NCBI RefSeq assembly: GCF_049568105.1
Contig: NZ_CP145335.1
Span: 496,001 to 560,000 of the forward strand
Source of the DNA: Salinisphaera sp049568105
GTDB taxonomy: Bacteria; Pseudomonadota; Gammaproteobacteria; Nevskiales; Salinisphaeraceae
Length of the DNA: 64,000 bases
Direction of reading: 5' to 3'
Of the stretch, positions 42,427-51,003 are shown piece after piece. The position numbers were made by a program, and so were the translations under genes. Numbering within the stretch: the first letter of the stretch is position 1; each line of letters begins with the position of its first letter. The notes beneath the pieces are model-generated. The model made no database searches. It was not told the DNA's origin and worked only from the letters and a program-made list of their open reading frames with translations.

Positions 42427-43941
42427 CTACAGCGCATCACGCAGGGCTGGATAGAGCCGGGTAAAGCGGTCGTAGCGCGGTGCATATTCGGCCACCAGCT
42501 CCGGATCGGGGGATTCGAAATGTTCCGGCGCCTCGACCATGGCGGCCACTGCGGCATCGACATCGGCATGCACGCCGGCCCCGACCGCGGCCAACAGGGT
42601 GGCGCCATAGGCCGGGCCTTCCTGGTCCCGCTGTACGGCCACCGGTTTGTTGAGTACGGCTGCCAGGATTTGACGCCAGACCTCACTATGCGCGCCGCCG
42701 CCGCCGAGGATCAGTTTTTCCGGTTTTACGCCTTGAGCTTCGATGCGCACCAGCGAATCACGCAGCGAGAACGCCACGCCTTCTAGAATAGCGCGCACCA
42801 TGTGCCGGCGATCATGCGACAGGGTCAGGCCGATCCAGGCACCGCGGGCGTCGGGGTCCATATGCGGCGTGCGCTCGCCCGCCAGATAGGGCAGGAAGTA
42901 CAGATCATCGGCGCCGGGCGCGACGGTGGCGGCTTCGGCGGCCAGCAATTCGTGGAGATTGCGCCCGAGGCGCTGGGCCACGGCTGCCTCGTCGCTGGCG
43001 ATCCGGTCGGCGAACCACTGCAGGCTGCCGCCGGAGGCCAGTGAGACACCCATCAGGTGGTAGCTGCCGGGCACCGCGTGGCAAAAACAATGCAGCTCGC
43101 CGCTGGTATCCGGAGTAGCGTTGTCGCTATGGGCGAAGACCACGCCCGAGGTGCCGACCGAAACCAGGGCCACACCCGATTTGACGATGCCGCCGCCGAC
43201 CGCGGCCGCGGCGTTGTCGCCGGCCCCGGCCATGATCGGCGTGCCGGCGCCGAGCCCGGTGGCCTGTGCGCCAGACTCGGAGAGTTCGGCCGATACGTCT
43301 GGGCTTTCAAAGACCTGCGGCAGCCAACCGCGGGGAATATCCAGCGCTTCCAGGACTTCTTCCGACCAGTTGCGGGCCTCGAGGTCGAGCAGCAGGGTGC
43401 CGGCGGCATCCGAGACATCGGTGGCGAAGGCGCCGGACAGCCGATAGCGGATATAGTCCTTGGGCAGCAGCACATGCGCGAGCTGGGCATAGTGCTCGGG
43501 CTCGTTATCGCGCAACCACAGAATCTTCGGCGCCTGGAAACCGGTCAGGGCCGGGTTGCCGGTGATCCGGCGCAGTCGCTCGCTGCCGACAGCCGTCTCG
43601 ATCGCCTCGCAGGCTGCACCGGTACGCTGGTCGTTCCAGAGAATGGCCGGGCGGATGACCGCGCCCTGGGCATCGAGAAATACCGCGCCGTGCATTTGCC
43701 CGGTCAGCCCGATTCCGGCGACTGCCGTATCGGCCTGGGCGACCAGTTCGGCCAGTACGCTCTGCGCGGCTTCCCACCAGTCCTCGGGATTCTGTTCGGT
43801 CCAGCCGGGGCGCGGTACGAGAAGCGGGTAGTCGCCCGATGCGCGAGCGATGACGTGGCCGGCAGCGTCGACCAATACGCCCTTGGCGCTGCTGGTGCCG
43901 ATATCCAGACCGATGAAGAGTTGGTGCGCGTCGCCGACCAT
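42427..43941 (-). CDS. xylB: Xylulokinase
   Basis: A 504-residue FGGY sugar kinase. The N-terminal LFIGLDIGTSSAKGVLVDAAG is the phosphate-binding start; GLTGQMHGAVFLD, ILWNDQRT and MAGAGDNAAAAVGGGIVKSGVALVSVGTSGVVFA are typical of D-xylulose kinases, and LILGGGGAHSEVWRQILAAVLNKPV is near the C-terminus. ATP phosphorylates D-xylulose, for example from arabitol oxidation by the dehydrogenase at 51004-52473. GAGGAG is nine bases before the ATG at 43941. It is divergent from the polyol genes. Confidence 0.93.
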   Translation of the reverse strand: MVGDAHQLFIGLDIGTSSAKGVLVDAAGHVIARASGDYPLLVPRPGWTEQNPEDWWEAAQSVLAELVAQADTAVAGIGLTGQMHGAVFLDAQGAVIRPAILWNDQRTGAACEAIETAVGSERLRRITGNPALTGFQAPKILWLRDNEPEHYAQLAHVLLPKDYIRYRLSGAFATDVSDAAGTLLLDLEARNWSEEVLEALDIPRGWLPQVFESPDVSAELSESGAQATGLGAGTPIMAGAGDNAAAAVGGGIVKSGVALVSVGTSGVVFAHSDNATPDTSGELHCFCHAVPGSYHLMGVSLASGGSLQWFADRIASDEAAVAQRLGRNLHELLAAEAATVAPGADDLYFLPYLAGERTPHMDPDARGAWIGLTLSHDRRHMVRAILEGVAFSLRDSLVRIEAQGVKPEKLILGGGGAHSEVWRQILAAVLNKPVAVQRDQEGPAYGATLLAAVGAGVHADVDAAVAAMVEAPEHFESPDPELVAEYAPRYDRFTRLYPALRDAL

Positions 43942-44112
43942 TGGGGCATTCTCCTCGTGCACGGGTTTGCGTTAACTTGCCACGTTTGGCTCGGGCAGTT
44001 AGAGCGTTATGCTGAAGGCCCGGGCCGAAACCGGGTATTCTGGCCGAAACCATACACTAGGCGCACGGCTACCGTGTGCCGATCGGCTCAAGAAAGCAGG
44101 AAAGGATCCATC

Positions 44113-44769
44113 ATGAAATTCTTCGTCGATACCGCCAACGTGGACGAAATCCGCGAGCTCGCCGACATGGGCATGCTCGATGGCGTGACTACCAACCCCA
44201 GCCTGATCAACAAGGCGGGCAAGGACTTCATCGAGACCATTACCGAAATCTGCAAGATCGTCGATGGCCCGGTGAGCGCCGAAGTGGCGGCCACCGATTA
44301 CGAAACGATGATGAAGGAAGGCGAAAAGCTGGCCACCATCGCCGACAACGTCTGCGTGAAGGTGCCGCTGACGCCGGCCGGCCTGAAAGTCGGCAAGAAC
44401 CTGGTCGATAACGGTCAGGAAATCAACGTCACGCTGTGTTTTTCGGCCGCCCAGGCGCTGTTGGCTGCCAAGGTCGGGGCCACGTATGTCTCGCCATTCA
44501 TCGGCCGTCTCGATGACATCGGCCAGGAAGGCATGCAGCTGATCCGCGATATCAACGATATCTACGGCAGCTATGGCCATATCAACACCCAGGTACTGGC
44601 GGCTTCGGTGCGTGGTGCCCAACACGTGGTCCAGGCGGCCCTGGCCGGCGCCGACGTAGTGACCGTACCGCCGGCGGTGCTGCACCAGATGTTCAAGCAC
44701 CCGCTGACCGACAGTGGGCTCGAGAAGTTCGTCTCCGACTGGAAGGCAACCGGCCAGTCCATTCTGTAG
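44113..44769 (+). CDS. fsa: Fructose-6-phosphate aldolase / transaldolase-like protein
   Basis: A 218-residue short transaldolase-family enzyme (TalC/Fsa type). MKFFVDTANVDEIRELADMGMLDGVTTNPSLI opens the barrel; the Schiff-base Lys is Lys83 in NVCVKVPLTPAGLKV; TYVSPFIGRLDDIG and DVVTVPPAVLHQMFKHPLTDSGLEKF follow. It cleaves fructose 6-phosphate or acts as transaldolase. GGAAAGGA precedes the ATG. The reading frame is open far upstream, but that part is antisense to xylB and not real. Confidence 0.92.
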   Translation: MKFFVDTANVDEIRELADMGMLDGVTTNPSLINKAGKDFIETITEICKIVDGPVSAEVAATDYETMMKEGEKLATIADNVCVKVPLTPAGLKVGKNLVDNGQEINVTLCFSAAQALLAAKVGATYVSPFIGRLDDIGQEGMQLIRDINDIYGSYGHINTQVLAASVRGAQHVVQAALAGADVVTVPPAVLHQMFKHPLTDSGLEKFVSDWKATGQSIL

Positions 44770-44802
44770 ACTGCGCCCGCCAGTCGACCACCGCATTCGA
44801 AA

Positions 44803-45738
44803 ATGACCGATATCGTGACCTTCGGCGAAGTACTCGCCGAATTCATGGCCAGCCGAGTCAATCAGAGTCTCGGTGAGCCGGGTGAATTCGCCGGACCCTA
44901 TCCGGGCGGCGCCCCGGCCATTTTCATCGACCAGGCAGCCAAGCTGGATGCCACGGCTGCCATGGTCAGTGCGGTGGGCGACGACGCCTTCGGGCGCATG
45001 CTGGTCTCGCGACTGGCCGAAGACGGGGTCGATGTGTCGGCTATTGCCACATTGCCCGATCAGACCACCGCCAGTGCGTTTGTGACCTATTACGACGACG
45101 GCTCGCGGGATTTCATCTTCAATATCGCCAACGGTGCCTGTGCCCAGATCGCCGCCGAGCAGTTCGACGGTGTGCTGACCGACTGTCGTCTGTTCCATAT
45201 CGCCGGTACGGCACTGTTTTCCGAGCATATGATCGAGCTGGCCCAGCGGGCGATCGAGCAGGTCAAGGCGGGTGGCGGTCGGGTATCGTTCGACCCCAAC
45301 GTGCGCAAGGAAATGCTCGCCCGGCCCGGGGTGCGGCAAGCGCTCACCGATCTGGTTTCGCAGACCGATATTCTGCTGCCGAGCGACGACGAGTTGAACG
45401 TACTCGTCGAACGCGACTCGCAAGCCGAGGCCGTACAGCGTGCCTTCGAACTCGGGGTGGCCGAAATCGTGCTCAAGCGAGGCGGCGCAGGCAGCTGCTA
45501 CTACTCGCCCCAGGGCAGTCAGGACATGGCCGGGTTCAAGGTCGCCGAGGTCGACCCGACCGGTGCCGGCGATTCTTTCGGTGCGACTTTTTGTACCCTG
45601 CGGAGCCAAGGCATGGACGCAACTGCTGCGCTGCGTTATGCCAATGCCGCCGGCGCCAGTGCGGTTTCTCGACAAGGCGCTATGGAGGGCACCTCAACGC
45701 GTGCCCAGCTCGACGCCTTCATCGCCGACCACCGCTAG
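44803..45738 (+). CDS. PfkB-family sugar kinase
   Basis: A 311-residue ribokinase-fold kinase. The N-terminal GEVLAEFMASRVNQSLGEPGEFAGPYPGGAPAIFIDQAAKLDATAAMVSAVGDDAFGRML matches KdgK/fructokinase-like members, and DPTGAGDSFGATFCT carries the anion hole and catalytic Asp. It lies 33 bases after fsa and upstream of the polyol importer, so it probably phosphorylates fructose or tagatose formed by polyol oxidation. Exact substrate is not decided by sequence. Confidence 0.88.
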   Translation: MTDIVTFGEVLAEFMASRVNQSLGEPGEFAGPYPGGAPAIFIDQAAKLDATAAMVSAVGDDAFGRMLVSRLAEDGVDVSAIATLPDQTTASAFVTYYDDGSRDFIFNIANGACAQIAAEQFDGVLTDCRLFHIAGTALFSEHMIELAQRAIEQVKAGGGRVSFDPNVRKEMLARPGVRQALTDLVSQTDILLPSDDELNVLVERDSQAEAVQRAFELGVAEIVLKRGGAGSCYYSPQGSQDMAGFKVAEVDPTGAGDSFGATFCTLRSQGMDATAALRYANAAGASAVSRQGAMEGTSTRAQLDAFIADHR

Positions 45739-46393
45739 AACACGACCAGGCCGACTCCCCCAGGCATACCCCCGATGTCCTGACAGATTGGCTGTCCACC
45801 GCTCGTCGTGGCGTGCTAGCAGTCCAGCGAGCACCGCGGCCGCTCTGTCCTAGCTATGACCTAGGCGGTTGCAGGCAGATCCTTCCGGCGAACTCGCCTG
45901 CGCAAGACGCGCCTACAGACGAAGCCAGCCCTTCGTATCGTATGCTGGATGAAGCCGTGCCCGCTATGGCTCGATACAGCTGCCATGCGCCTGGCTTGGC
46001 TATTCCGGTGTTGGCCTACGCATTCGGTCTATTCGGCGGCTAAAGCGCCGACCCAGCTGGGCTGGATAGCTAGCCTAACCTCTGGGCCCCAAGCCAGTTC
46101 GAACCCGGGTCCACGGGCCGCAACCCGCGCATGGGTAGGCCGGGACAGCAGGGGAGGCCTTGATCATCACGGCCATTCTCTTGCCTGGGCGCGGTTGGCG
46201 TATTGGCGGCGGCGTCCGTCGATCAAGCGTTTAGCGCTCAGCCATGGCGCGTATTCGATTAAAGGCGAATTGCACGGGGGTCGAATAAATTTTCATGATG
46301 AGAACAATATTGCAGCCGCGGTTAGCGCCGGACTGCAAGAAGGGCACCGATTGGGCCCGCTCGTCACGGACACATATGAGGAGATGCTCCGTC
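45739..46393. other. Gap upstream of the polyol ABC importer
   Basis: About 650 bases with no supportable gene. It has a small palindrome CCTAG-CTATGAC-CTAGG at 45849-45865. The last 130 bases become AT-richer and probably hold the importer promoter. Confidence 0.5.
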
Positions 46394-47710
46394 ATGAAAA
46401 TGAAGTTCCTGGTCGCCGGCCTAATGCTGGGCGCCGGCGGCGTTACTGCAGCCCAGGCGGCGACCCAGATCACGATCGCCACCGTGAACAACCCGGACAT
46501 GGTGACCATGCAGAAGCTCACCCCGGCGTTCGAGAAATCGCATCCGGATATCAACGTGAACTGGGTGACGCTGCCGGAAAATGAGCTGCGTCAAAAAGTG
46601 ACCACCGATATCGCCAGCAATGCCGGTCAGTACGACGCGGTGATGTTGTCGAACTACGAAACCCCGATCTGGGCCAAGAACGACTGGCTGGTGCCCTTCG
46701 ACAACTTGCCCGATTCCTATAACGAAGGCGACCTGCTCGAGACCGTGAAGCAGGGGCTGTCCAGCAACGGCCAGCTGTATGCGCTGCCGTTCTATGCCGA
46801 ATCGTCGATCACCTACTACCGCAAGGACCTGTTCAAAAAAGCTGGGCTGGACATGCCCAAGCAGCCGTCCTGGGATCAGATCGAGAAATTCGCGGCCAAA
46901 CTCAACGATCGCAAAAGCCATACCTACGGCATTTGCCTGCGTGGCCTGCCGGGCTGGGGTGAGAACATGGCGCTGTTCTCGACCATGGTGAATACCTATG
47001 GCGGCCGCTGGTTCGACCAGCAATGGAAGCCGGAACTGACCAGCACGGCCTGGAAAGAAGCCGCGACCCAGTACAAGACGCTGCTCAATAAATACGGCCC
47101 GCCGGGCGTGACCTCCAACGGCTTTACCGAGTCCGAGACGCTGTTCGCCAACGGCCAGTGCGCGATGTGGATCGACTCGACCGTGGCCGCCGGCTATCTC
47201 TCCGATCCGGAGAATTCGAAGGTCGCCAAGGACACCGGTTTTGCCCAGGCGCCGGTCGCCAAGACGCCACATGGTGCGAACTGGCTGTATAGCTGGGCGC
47301 TGGCGATTCCGAAGTCCTCCAAAAAGCAGGATGCAGCCAAGACGTTCGTGGAATGGGCCACCTCCCAGGATTACATCGAACTGGTCGGCCAGAAGAAGGG
47401 TTGGGTCTCGGTCCCGCCGGGCACCCGTCATTCGACCTACGAAAACTCGAAATATACGCAGGCTGCTGCTTTCGCGCCGTTGGTTGAAAAAGCCATCTCC
47501 TCGGCCGATCCGAAGAATCCGACCAAACCGCCGGTGCCTTATACCGGTATCCAGTTCGTAGATATCCCGCCGTTCCAGGCGATCGGTACCCGCGTCGGCC
47601 AGATTATGGCCGGCATCCTGTCGGGCCAGACCAGCGTTGATCAGGGCCTGTCCCGGGCGCAGTCGTTTACCGAGCGCATGATGAAACAGGCCGGTTATCC
47701 GAAGGACTAG
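46394..47710 (+). CDS. smoE: Polyol (sorbitol/mannitol) ABC substrate-binding protein, SmoE-like
   Basis: A 438-residue periplasmic binding protein of the family 1 extracellular solute-binding class. Residues 1-23 are a signal peptide ending AAQA. Mature markers ITIATVNNPDMVTMQKLTPAFEKSHPDINVNWVTLPENELRQKVTTDIA, YDAVMLSNYETPIWAKNDWLVPFDNLP and GKCAMWIDSTV-like GQCAMWIDSTVAAG match the sorbitol/mannitol SmoE/MtlE group. GAGGAG lies upstream of the ATG at 46394; an earlier in-frame ATG is before the ribosome site. First gene of the importer operon. Confidence 0.9.
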   Translation: MKMKFLVAGLMLGAGGVTAAQAATQITIATVNNPDMVTMQKLTPAFEKSHPDINVNWVTLPENELRQKVTTDIASNAGQYDAVMLSNYETPIWAKNDWLVPFDNLPDSYNEGDLLETVKQGLSSNGQLYALPFYAESSITYYRKDLFKKAGLDMPKQPSWDQIEKFAAKLNDRKSHTYGICLRGLPGWGENMALFSTMVNTYGGRWFDQQWKPELTSTAWKEAATQYKTLLNKYGPPGVTSNGFTESETLFANGQCAMWIDSTVAAGYLSDPENSKVAKDTGFAQAPVAKTPHGANWLYSWALAIPKSSKKQDAAKTFVEWATSQDYIELVGQKKGWVSVPPGTRHSTYENSKYTQAAAFAPLVEKAISSADPKNPTKPPVPYTGIQFVDIPPFQAIGTRVGQIMAGILSGQTSVDQGLSRAQSFTERMMKQAGYPKD

Positions 47711-47801
47711 CGGCCCACCGATCGGCGGCCGGGCGGGCGAAGTTGAGGCTCGCCCGGCGCCATCGTTGACCGCGTTCAACTACGACGAGGACGTTTGACC
47801 C

Positions 47802-48731
47802 GTGGCATCCACGACAACGACCCATAGCGCAGCCGAAGCCGCCGCCCAGCGCGAGAAGGCGCGGCGTGCCCCGGCCAAGTGGCTGCTCGCCCCGGCCGTG
47901 ATCTTCCTGTTGATCTGGATGATCGTGCCGCTGGGCATGACGCTGTATTACTCGTTCCGCAACTACAACCTGATGATGCCCTCCATGAATGGCTGGGCAG
48001 GCATCGGCAACTACGATTATCTATGGACCGACCCGACCTTCTGGAGCGCACTCGGCGTGACGCTGCTGATTGTTGTGGTCTGTCTGGCAGTGACGGTCGG
48101 CTTCGGTATGGCCTTCGCGCTGCTGTTCCACCGCAATTTCGTCGGCCGCGGTGTCGCGCGCACGCTGGCCGTGGCGCCGTTTTTCGTCATGCCGGTGGTC
48201 ACCGGCCTGATCTGGAAGAACATGCTGTTCCATCCGGCTTATGGCCTGTTGGCCTGGCTGTCCCGGGCGGTAGGGCTCGAGCCGATCGACTGGCTCGCCC
48301 AGTTTCCGTTGACTTCGATCGTCATCATGATCAGCTGGGAATGGACGCCGTTTGCCATGCTGGTGTTGCTGACCGGGCTGCAGTCGCTGCCCGAGGATCA
48401 GCTCGAGGCCGTACGCCTGGACGGCGCCAATAAATGGCATGAATTCCGCCATATCGTGATTCCCCACCTCGGCCAAGTGTTGTACGTGGTGGTGATGCTG
48501 GAGTCGATCTTCTTTCTGACTTCGTTTGCCGAGATCTATACGACTACCAGCGGCGGGCCGGGCACGGCCACCACCAATCTGCCTTATTACATCTTCCAGG
48601 GCACGTTCGCCCAGTACGACATCGGTGTATCGTCGGCAGCTGCGGTCGCGGCAGTGATTCTGGCCAACTTCTTCGCCATATTCCTGATCCGGTTCGTCGC
48701 CGGCAATCTCAACGCGGGAGAGAATCGATGA
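47802..48731 (+). CDS. smoF: Polyol ABC transporter permease, SmoF-like
   Basis: A 309-residue MalF-type permease with six membrane segments. PAVIFLLIWMIVPLGMTLYYSFRNYNLM is the first; the cytoplasmic EAA loop is LPEDQLEAVRLDGANKWHEFRHIVIPHLG, which docks the ATPase. It begins with GTG. The stop overlaps the next permease gene by ATGA. Confidence 0.92.
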   Translation: MASTTTTHSAAEAAAQREKARRAPAKWLLAPAVIFLLIWMIVPLGMTLYYSFRNYNLMMPSMNGWAGIGNYDYLWTDPTFWSALGVTLLIVVVCLAVTVGFGMAFALLFHRNFVGRGVARTLAVAPFFVMPVVTGLIWKNMLFHPAYGLLAWLSRAVGLEPIDWLAQFPLTSIVIMISWEWTPFAMLVLLTGLQSLPEDQLEAVRLDGANKWHEFRHIVIPHLGQVLYVVVMLESIFFLTSFAEIYTTTSGGPGTATTNLPYYIFQGTFAQYDIGVSSAAAVAAVILANFFAIFLIRFVAGNLNAGENR

Positions 48732-49564
48732 GTGCCGCTACCCGCAAATTTTCGGCTTCCGGCGTTATCCTCGGAATACTGGGCTGGATCATCGCGCTGC
48801 TGATGTTCTTCCCGATCGCTTGGCTGCTGGTCACAGCGTTCAAGACCGAAGCCGAGGCGTTCTCGGTGACGCCGCATCTGTTTTTTTCGCCGACGCTGGA
48901 AAGTTTCCAGACCGCACTGGCTCAGGGTAGCGGCTATTGGCATTACGCCTGGAATTCGGCGATCACGTCGGTGGTATCGACTTTGATCGGTCTGGTGCTG
49001 ACGGTGCCGGCGGCCTATGCCATGGCTTTCTATCCGTCGAAACGCACGGATTTCACCCTGGTCTGGATGGTCTCGACCAAATTCATCCCGGCGGTCGGCG
49101 TGTTGATCCCGATCTTTCTGGTCTACAAGACCATCGGCTGGCTGGATTCCCGGATCGGCCTGATCGCGCTATATACCGCGATGAACCTGCCGATCATGAT
49201 CTGGATGGTCTATTCCTATTTCCGCGACATCCCCAAGGATCTGGTCGAAGCCGCCAACATCGACGGGGCCAGCATGGGCCAGACCATGAGCCGGGTGATT
49301 CTGCCGTTGGCCACGCCGGGCCTGGCTTCGACCTGCCTGCTGGCGTTGATCCTGGCGTGGAACGAGTCGTTCTGGTCGATCACGATGACCAATTCCAATG
49401 CCGCCACGCTGGCGGTGTTCATTGCCTCGTTCAAATCGGCCGAGGGCATGTTCTGGGCCAAGATGTCGGCGGCCTCGGTCATGTCGATCGCACCGATCGT
49501 GGTGCTTGGCTGGTTCGCCCAGCGTCAGATGGTCCGCGGCCTGACCTTTGGTGCCGTGAAGTAA
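48728..49564 (+). CDS. smoG: Polyol ABC transporter permease, SmoG-like
   Basis: A 278-residue MalG-type permease with six membrane segments. The EAA loop is IPKDLVEAANIDGASMGQTMSRVILPLATPG; FYPSKRTDFTLVWMVSTKFIPAVGVLIPIFL is characteristic of the sorbitol/mannitol group. Partner of the preceding permease. The C-terminus RQMVRGLTFGAVK is the conserved end of the family. Confidence 0.92.
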   Translation: MSAATRKFSASGVILGILGWIIALLMFFPIAWLLVTAFKTEAEAFSVTPHLFFSPTLESFQTALAQGSGYWHYAWNSAITSVVSTLIGLVLTVPAAYAMAFYPSKRTDFTLVWMVSTKFIPAVGVLIPIFLVYKTIGWLDSRIGLIALYTAMNLPIMIWMVYSYFRDIPKDLVEAANIDGASMGQTMSRVILPLATPGLASTCLLALILAWNESFWSITMTNSNAATLAVFIASFKSAEGMFWAKMSAASVMSIAPIVVLGWFAQRQMVRGLTFGAVK

Positions 49565-49577
49565 TAGCAGTAATAAA

Positions 49578-49607
49578 GGCGGATCGTCTTGAACGAGGCG
49601 ATCCGCC
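49578..49607. other. Hairpin in the smoG-smoK gap
   Basis: GGCGGATCG (49578-49586) pairs with CGATCCGCC (49599-49607), loop 12 bases, no T run. It lies 14 bases after smoG within a 267-base gap before the ATPase gene, and may set relative mRNA levels. Confidence 0.5.
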
Positions 49608-49831
49608 GATGAACGCGATACGAGCAAGACACGAAGACAGTTATCCGTAGATCGAGGCAGCGCTACGCAGAGCCGCAGCGGCTGGAAACAACGGCTTGAT
49701 CTGTGTGCCGCGTGCGATGCCGAGCCGCTGAGAACGGAACGGTCAAAAGAGCAGGTCGACGAATCAATGGGGTTGTCGGTTCTCTCGGTGTGTCGGTCTG
49801 CGGATAAAAACGAGTTTCAGAGGAAAGACCC

Positions 49832-50947
49832 ATGGCAGTCGTAGAACTCAAAAACGTCGGCAAGCAGTATCCGGGCGCGGACGAACTGGCGGTCGAAGAC
49901 TTCAACCTGGTCACCGAGGACGGCGAGTTCGTCGTGCTGGTGGGCCCGTCGGGCTGTGGCAAGACCACCACCATGCGCATGATCGCGGGCTTGGAAGAGC
50001 ATACCCAGGGCGCGATCAAGATCGGCGGCCGGGATGTGACCGGCGTGGCGCCCAAGGATCGCGACATTGCCATGGTGTTCCAGAGCTATGCGCTATATCC
50101 GCATATGAGCGTGCGCGACAACATGGCGTTCTCGCTCAAGCTCAAGAAATACGGCAAGGCCGATATCAAAAAACGGGTCGAGGACGCGGCCGAAGTACTG
50201 GGTATCACCAACCTGCTGGATCGCAAGCCGCGGGCCCTGTCCGGCGGCCAGCGCCAGCGAGTGGCCCTCGGCCGGGCGATCGTGCGCCAGCCGCAGGTCT
50301 TTTTGATGGACGAGCCGTTGTCCAATCTGGATGCCAAGCTGCGGGTCGACATGCGCGCCGAGATCGTCAAGCTGCACCGCAAACTGGGGGTGACCACCTT
50401 CTACGTCACCCATGACCAGACCGAGGCCATGACCATGGGCCAGCGGATCGCGGTGATGAAGGACGGCATCGTCCAGCAGATCGATACGCCCAACAATCTC
50501 TACCAGCAGCCGTCGAATACGTTCGTGGCCGGCTTCATCGGGACGCCGGCGATGAATTTCCTCCAGGCCGAGGTCGGTAACGACCAAGCCACTGGCAACG
50601 GATTCCGTCTGGTGCTGGACGAAGAGCGCCGTCGGGCTGCCGCTGAGCGCAGCCATTTGCGGGTAGGCATCCGCCCCGAACATCTGCATCTGGCCGACAA
50701 TGACTCGTCCCAGTCCGATCTGACCGGTACGGTCGAAGTGGTCGAGCCGCTGGGTTCGCTCACCATGATCCAGGTCAAGGTGGGCGAGACCACGCTCACC
50801 GCCCAGATCGAGCCGCATCAAACGGTCGCGATGGGGGATACGGTGTCGCTGACCTGCGCGCCCGACAAACTGTATCTGTTCGATGACGAGACCGAAGCCG
50901 CGCTGATCGGCATCGATACCGGCGTAGCCGACGCCCATAAATACTGA
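49832..50947 (+). CDS. smoK: Polyol ABC transporter ATP-binding protein, SmoK/UgpC-like
   Basis: A 371-residue MalK-type ATPase. Walker A GPSGCGKTTTMRMIAGLE (near residue 38), Q loop VFQSYALYPHMSVRDNM, signature LSGGQRQRVALGRAIVRQP, Walker B VFLMDEPLSNLDAKLR and the switch His in FYVTHDQTEAMT are complete. Residues about 240-365 form the OB-fold regulatory domain (VGIRPEHLHL). Energises uptake through the two permeases upstream. Confidence 0.94.
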   Translation: MAVVELKNVGKQYPGADELAVEDFNLVTEDGEFVVLVGPSGCGKTTTMRMIAGLEEHTQGAIKIGGRDVTGVAPKDRDIAMVFQSYALYPHMSVRDNMAFSLKLKKYGKADIKKRVEDAAEVLGITNLLDRKPRALSGGQRQRVALGRAIVRQPQVFLMDEPLSNLDAKLRVDMRAEIVKLHRKLGVTTFYVTHDQTEAMTMGQRIAVMKDGIVQQIDTPNNLYQQPSNTFVAGFIGTPAMNFLQAEVGNDQATGNGFRLVLDEERRRAAAERSHLRVGIRPEHLHLADNDSSQSDLTGTVEVVEPLGSLTMIQVKVGETTLTAQIEPHQTVAMGDTVSLTCAPDKLYLFDDETEAALIGIDTGVADAHKY

Positions 50948-51003
50948 TATCGCGATAACGATTGGTCGACGCGCCGCTGTGGCGCGCCGCAGGGGAGAGT
51001 TCT

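Noticed and set aside
43057..44112. Long in-frame extension upstream of fsa
   Set aside because: It is the antisense of xylB; fsa has its own ATG with a good ribosome site and normal length.
43999..45675. 558-codon minus-strand frame over fsa and the PfkB kinase
   Set aside because: Shadow frame of two well recognised genes; no domain pattern of its own.
46030..46150. tRNA-like stretch containing GTTCGAACC
   Set aside because: The T-loop-like piece is not accompanied by matching acceptor, D and anticodon arms.
46421..47779. 452-codon minus-strand frame over smoE
   Set aside because: Antisense of a clear binding-protein gene, His/Arg/Gly-rich as typical of shadow frames in GC-rich DNA.
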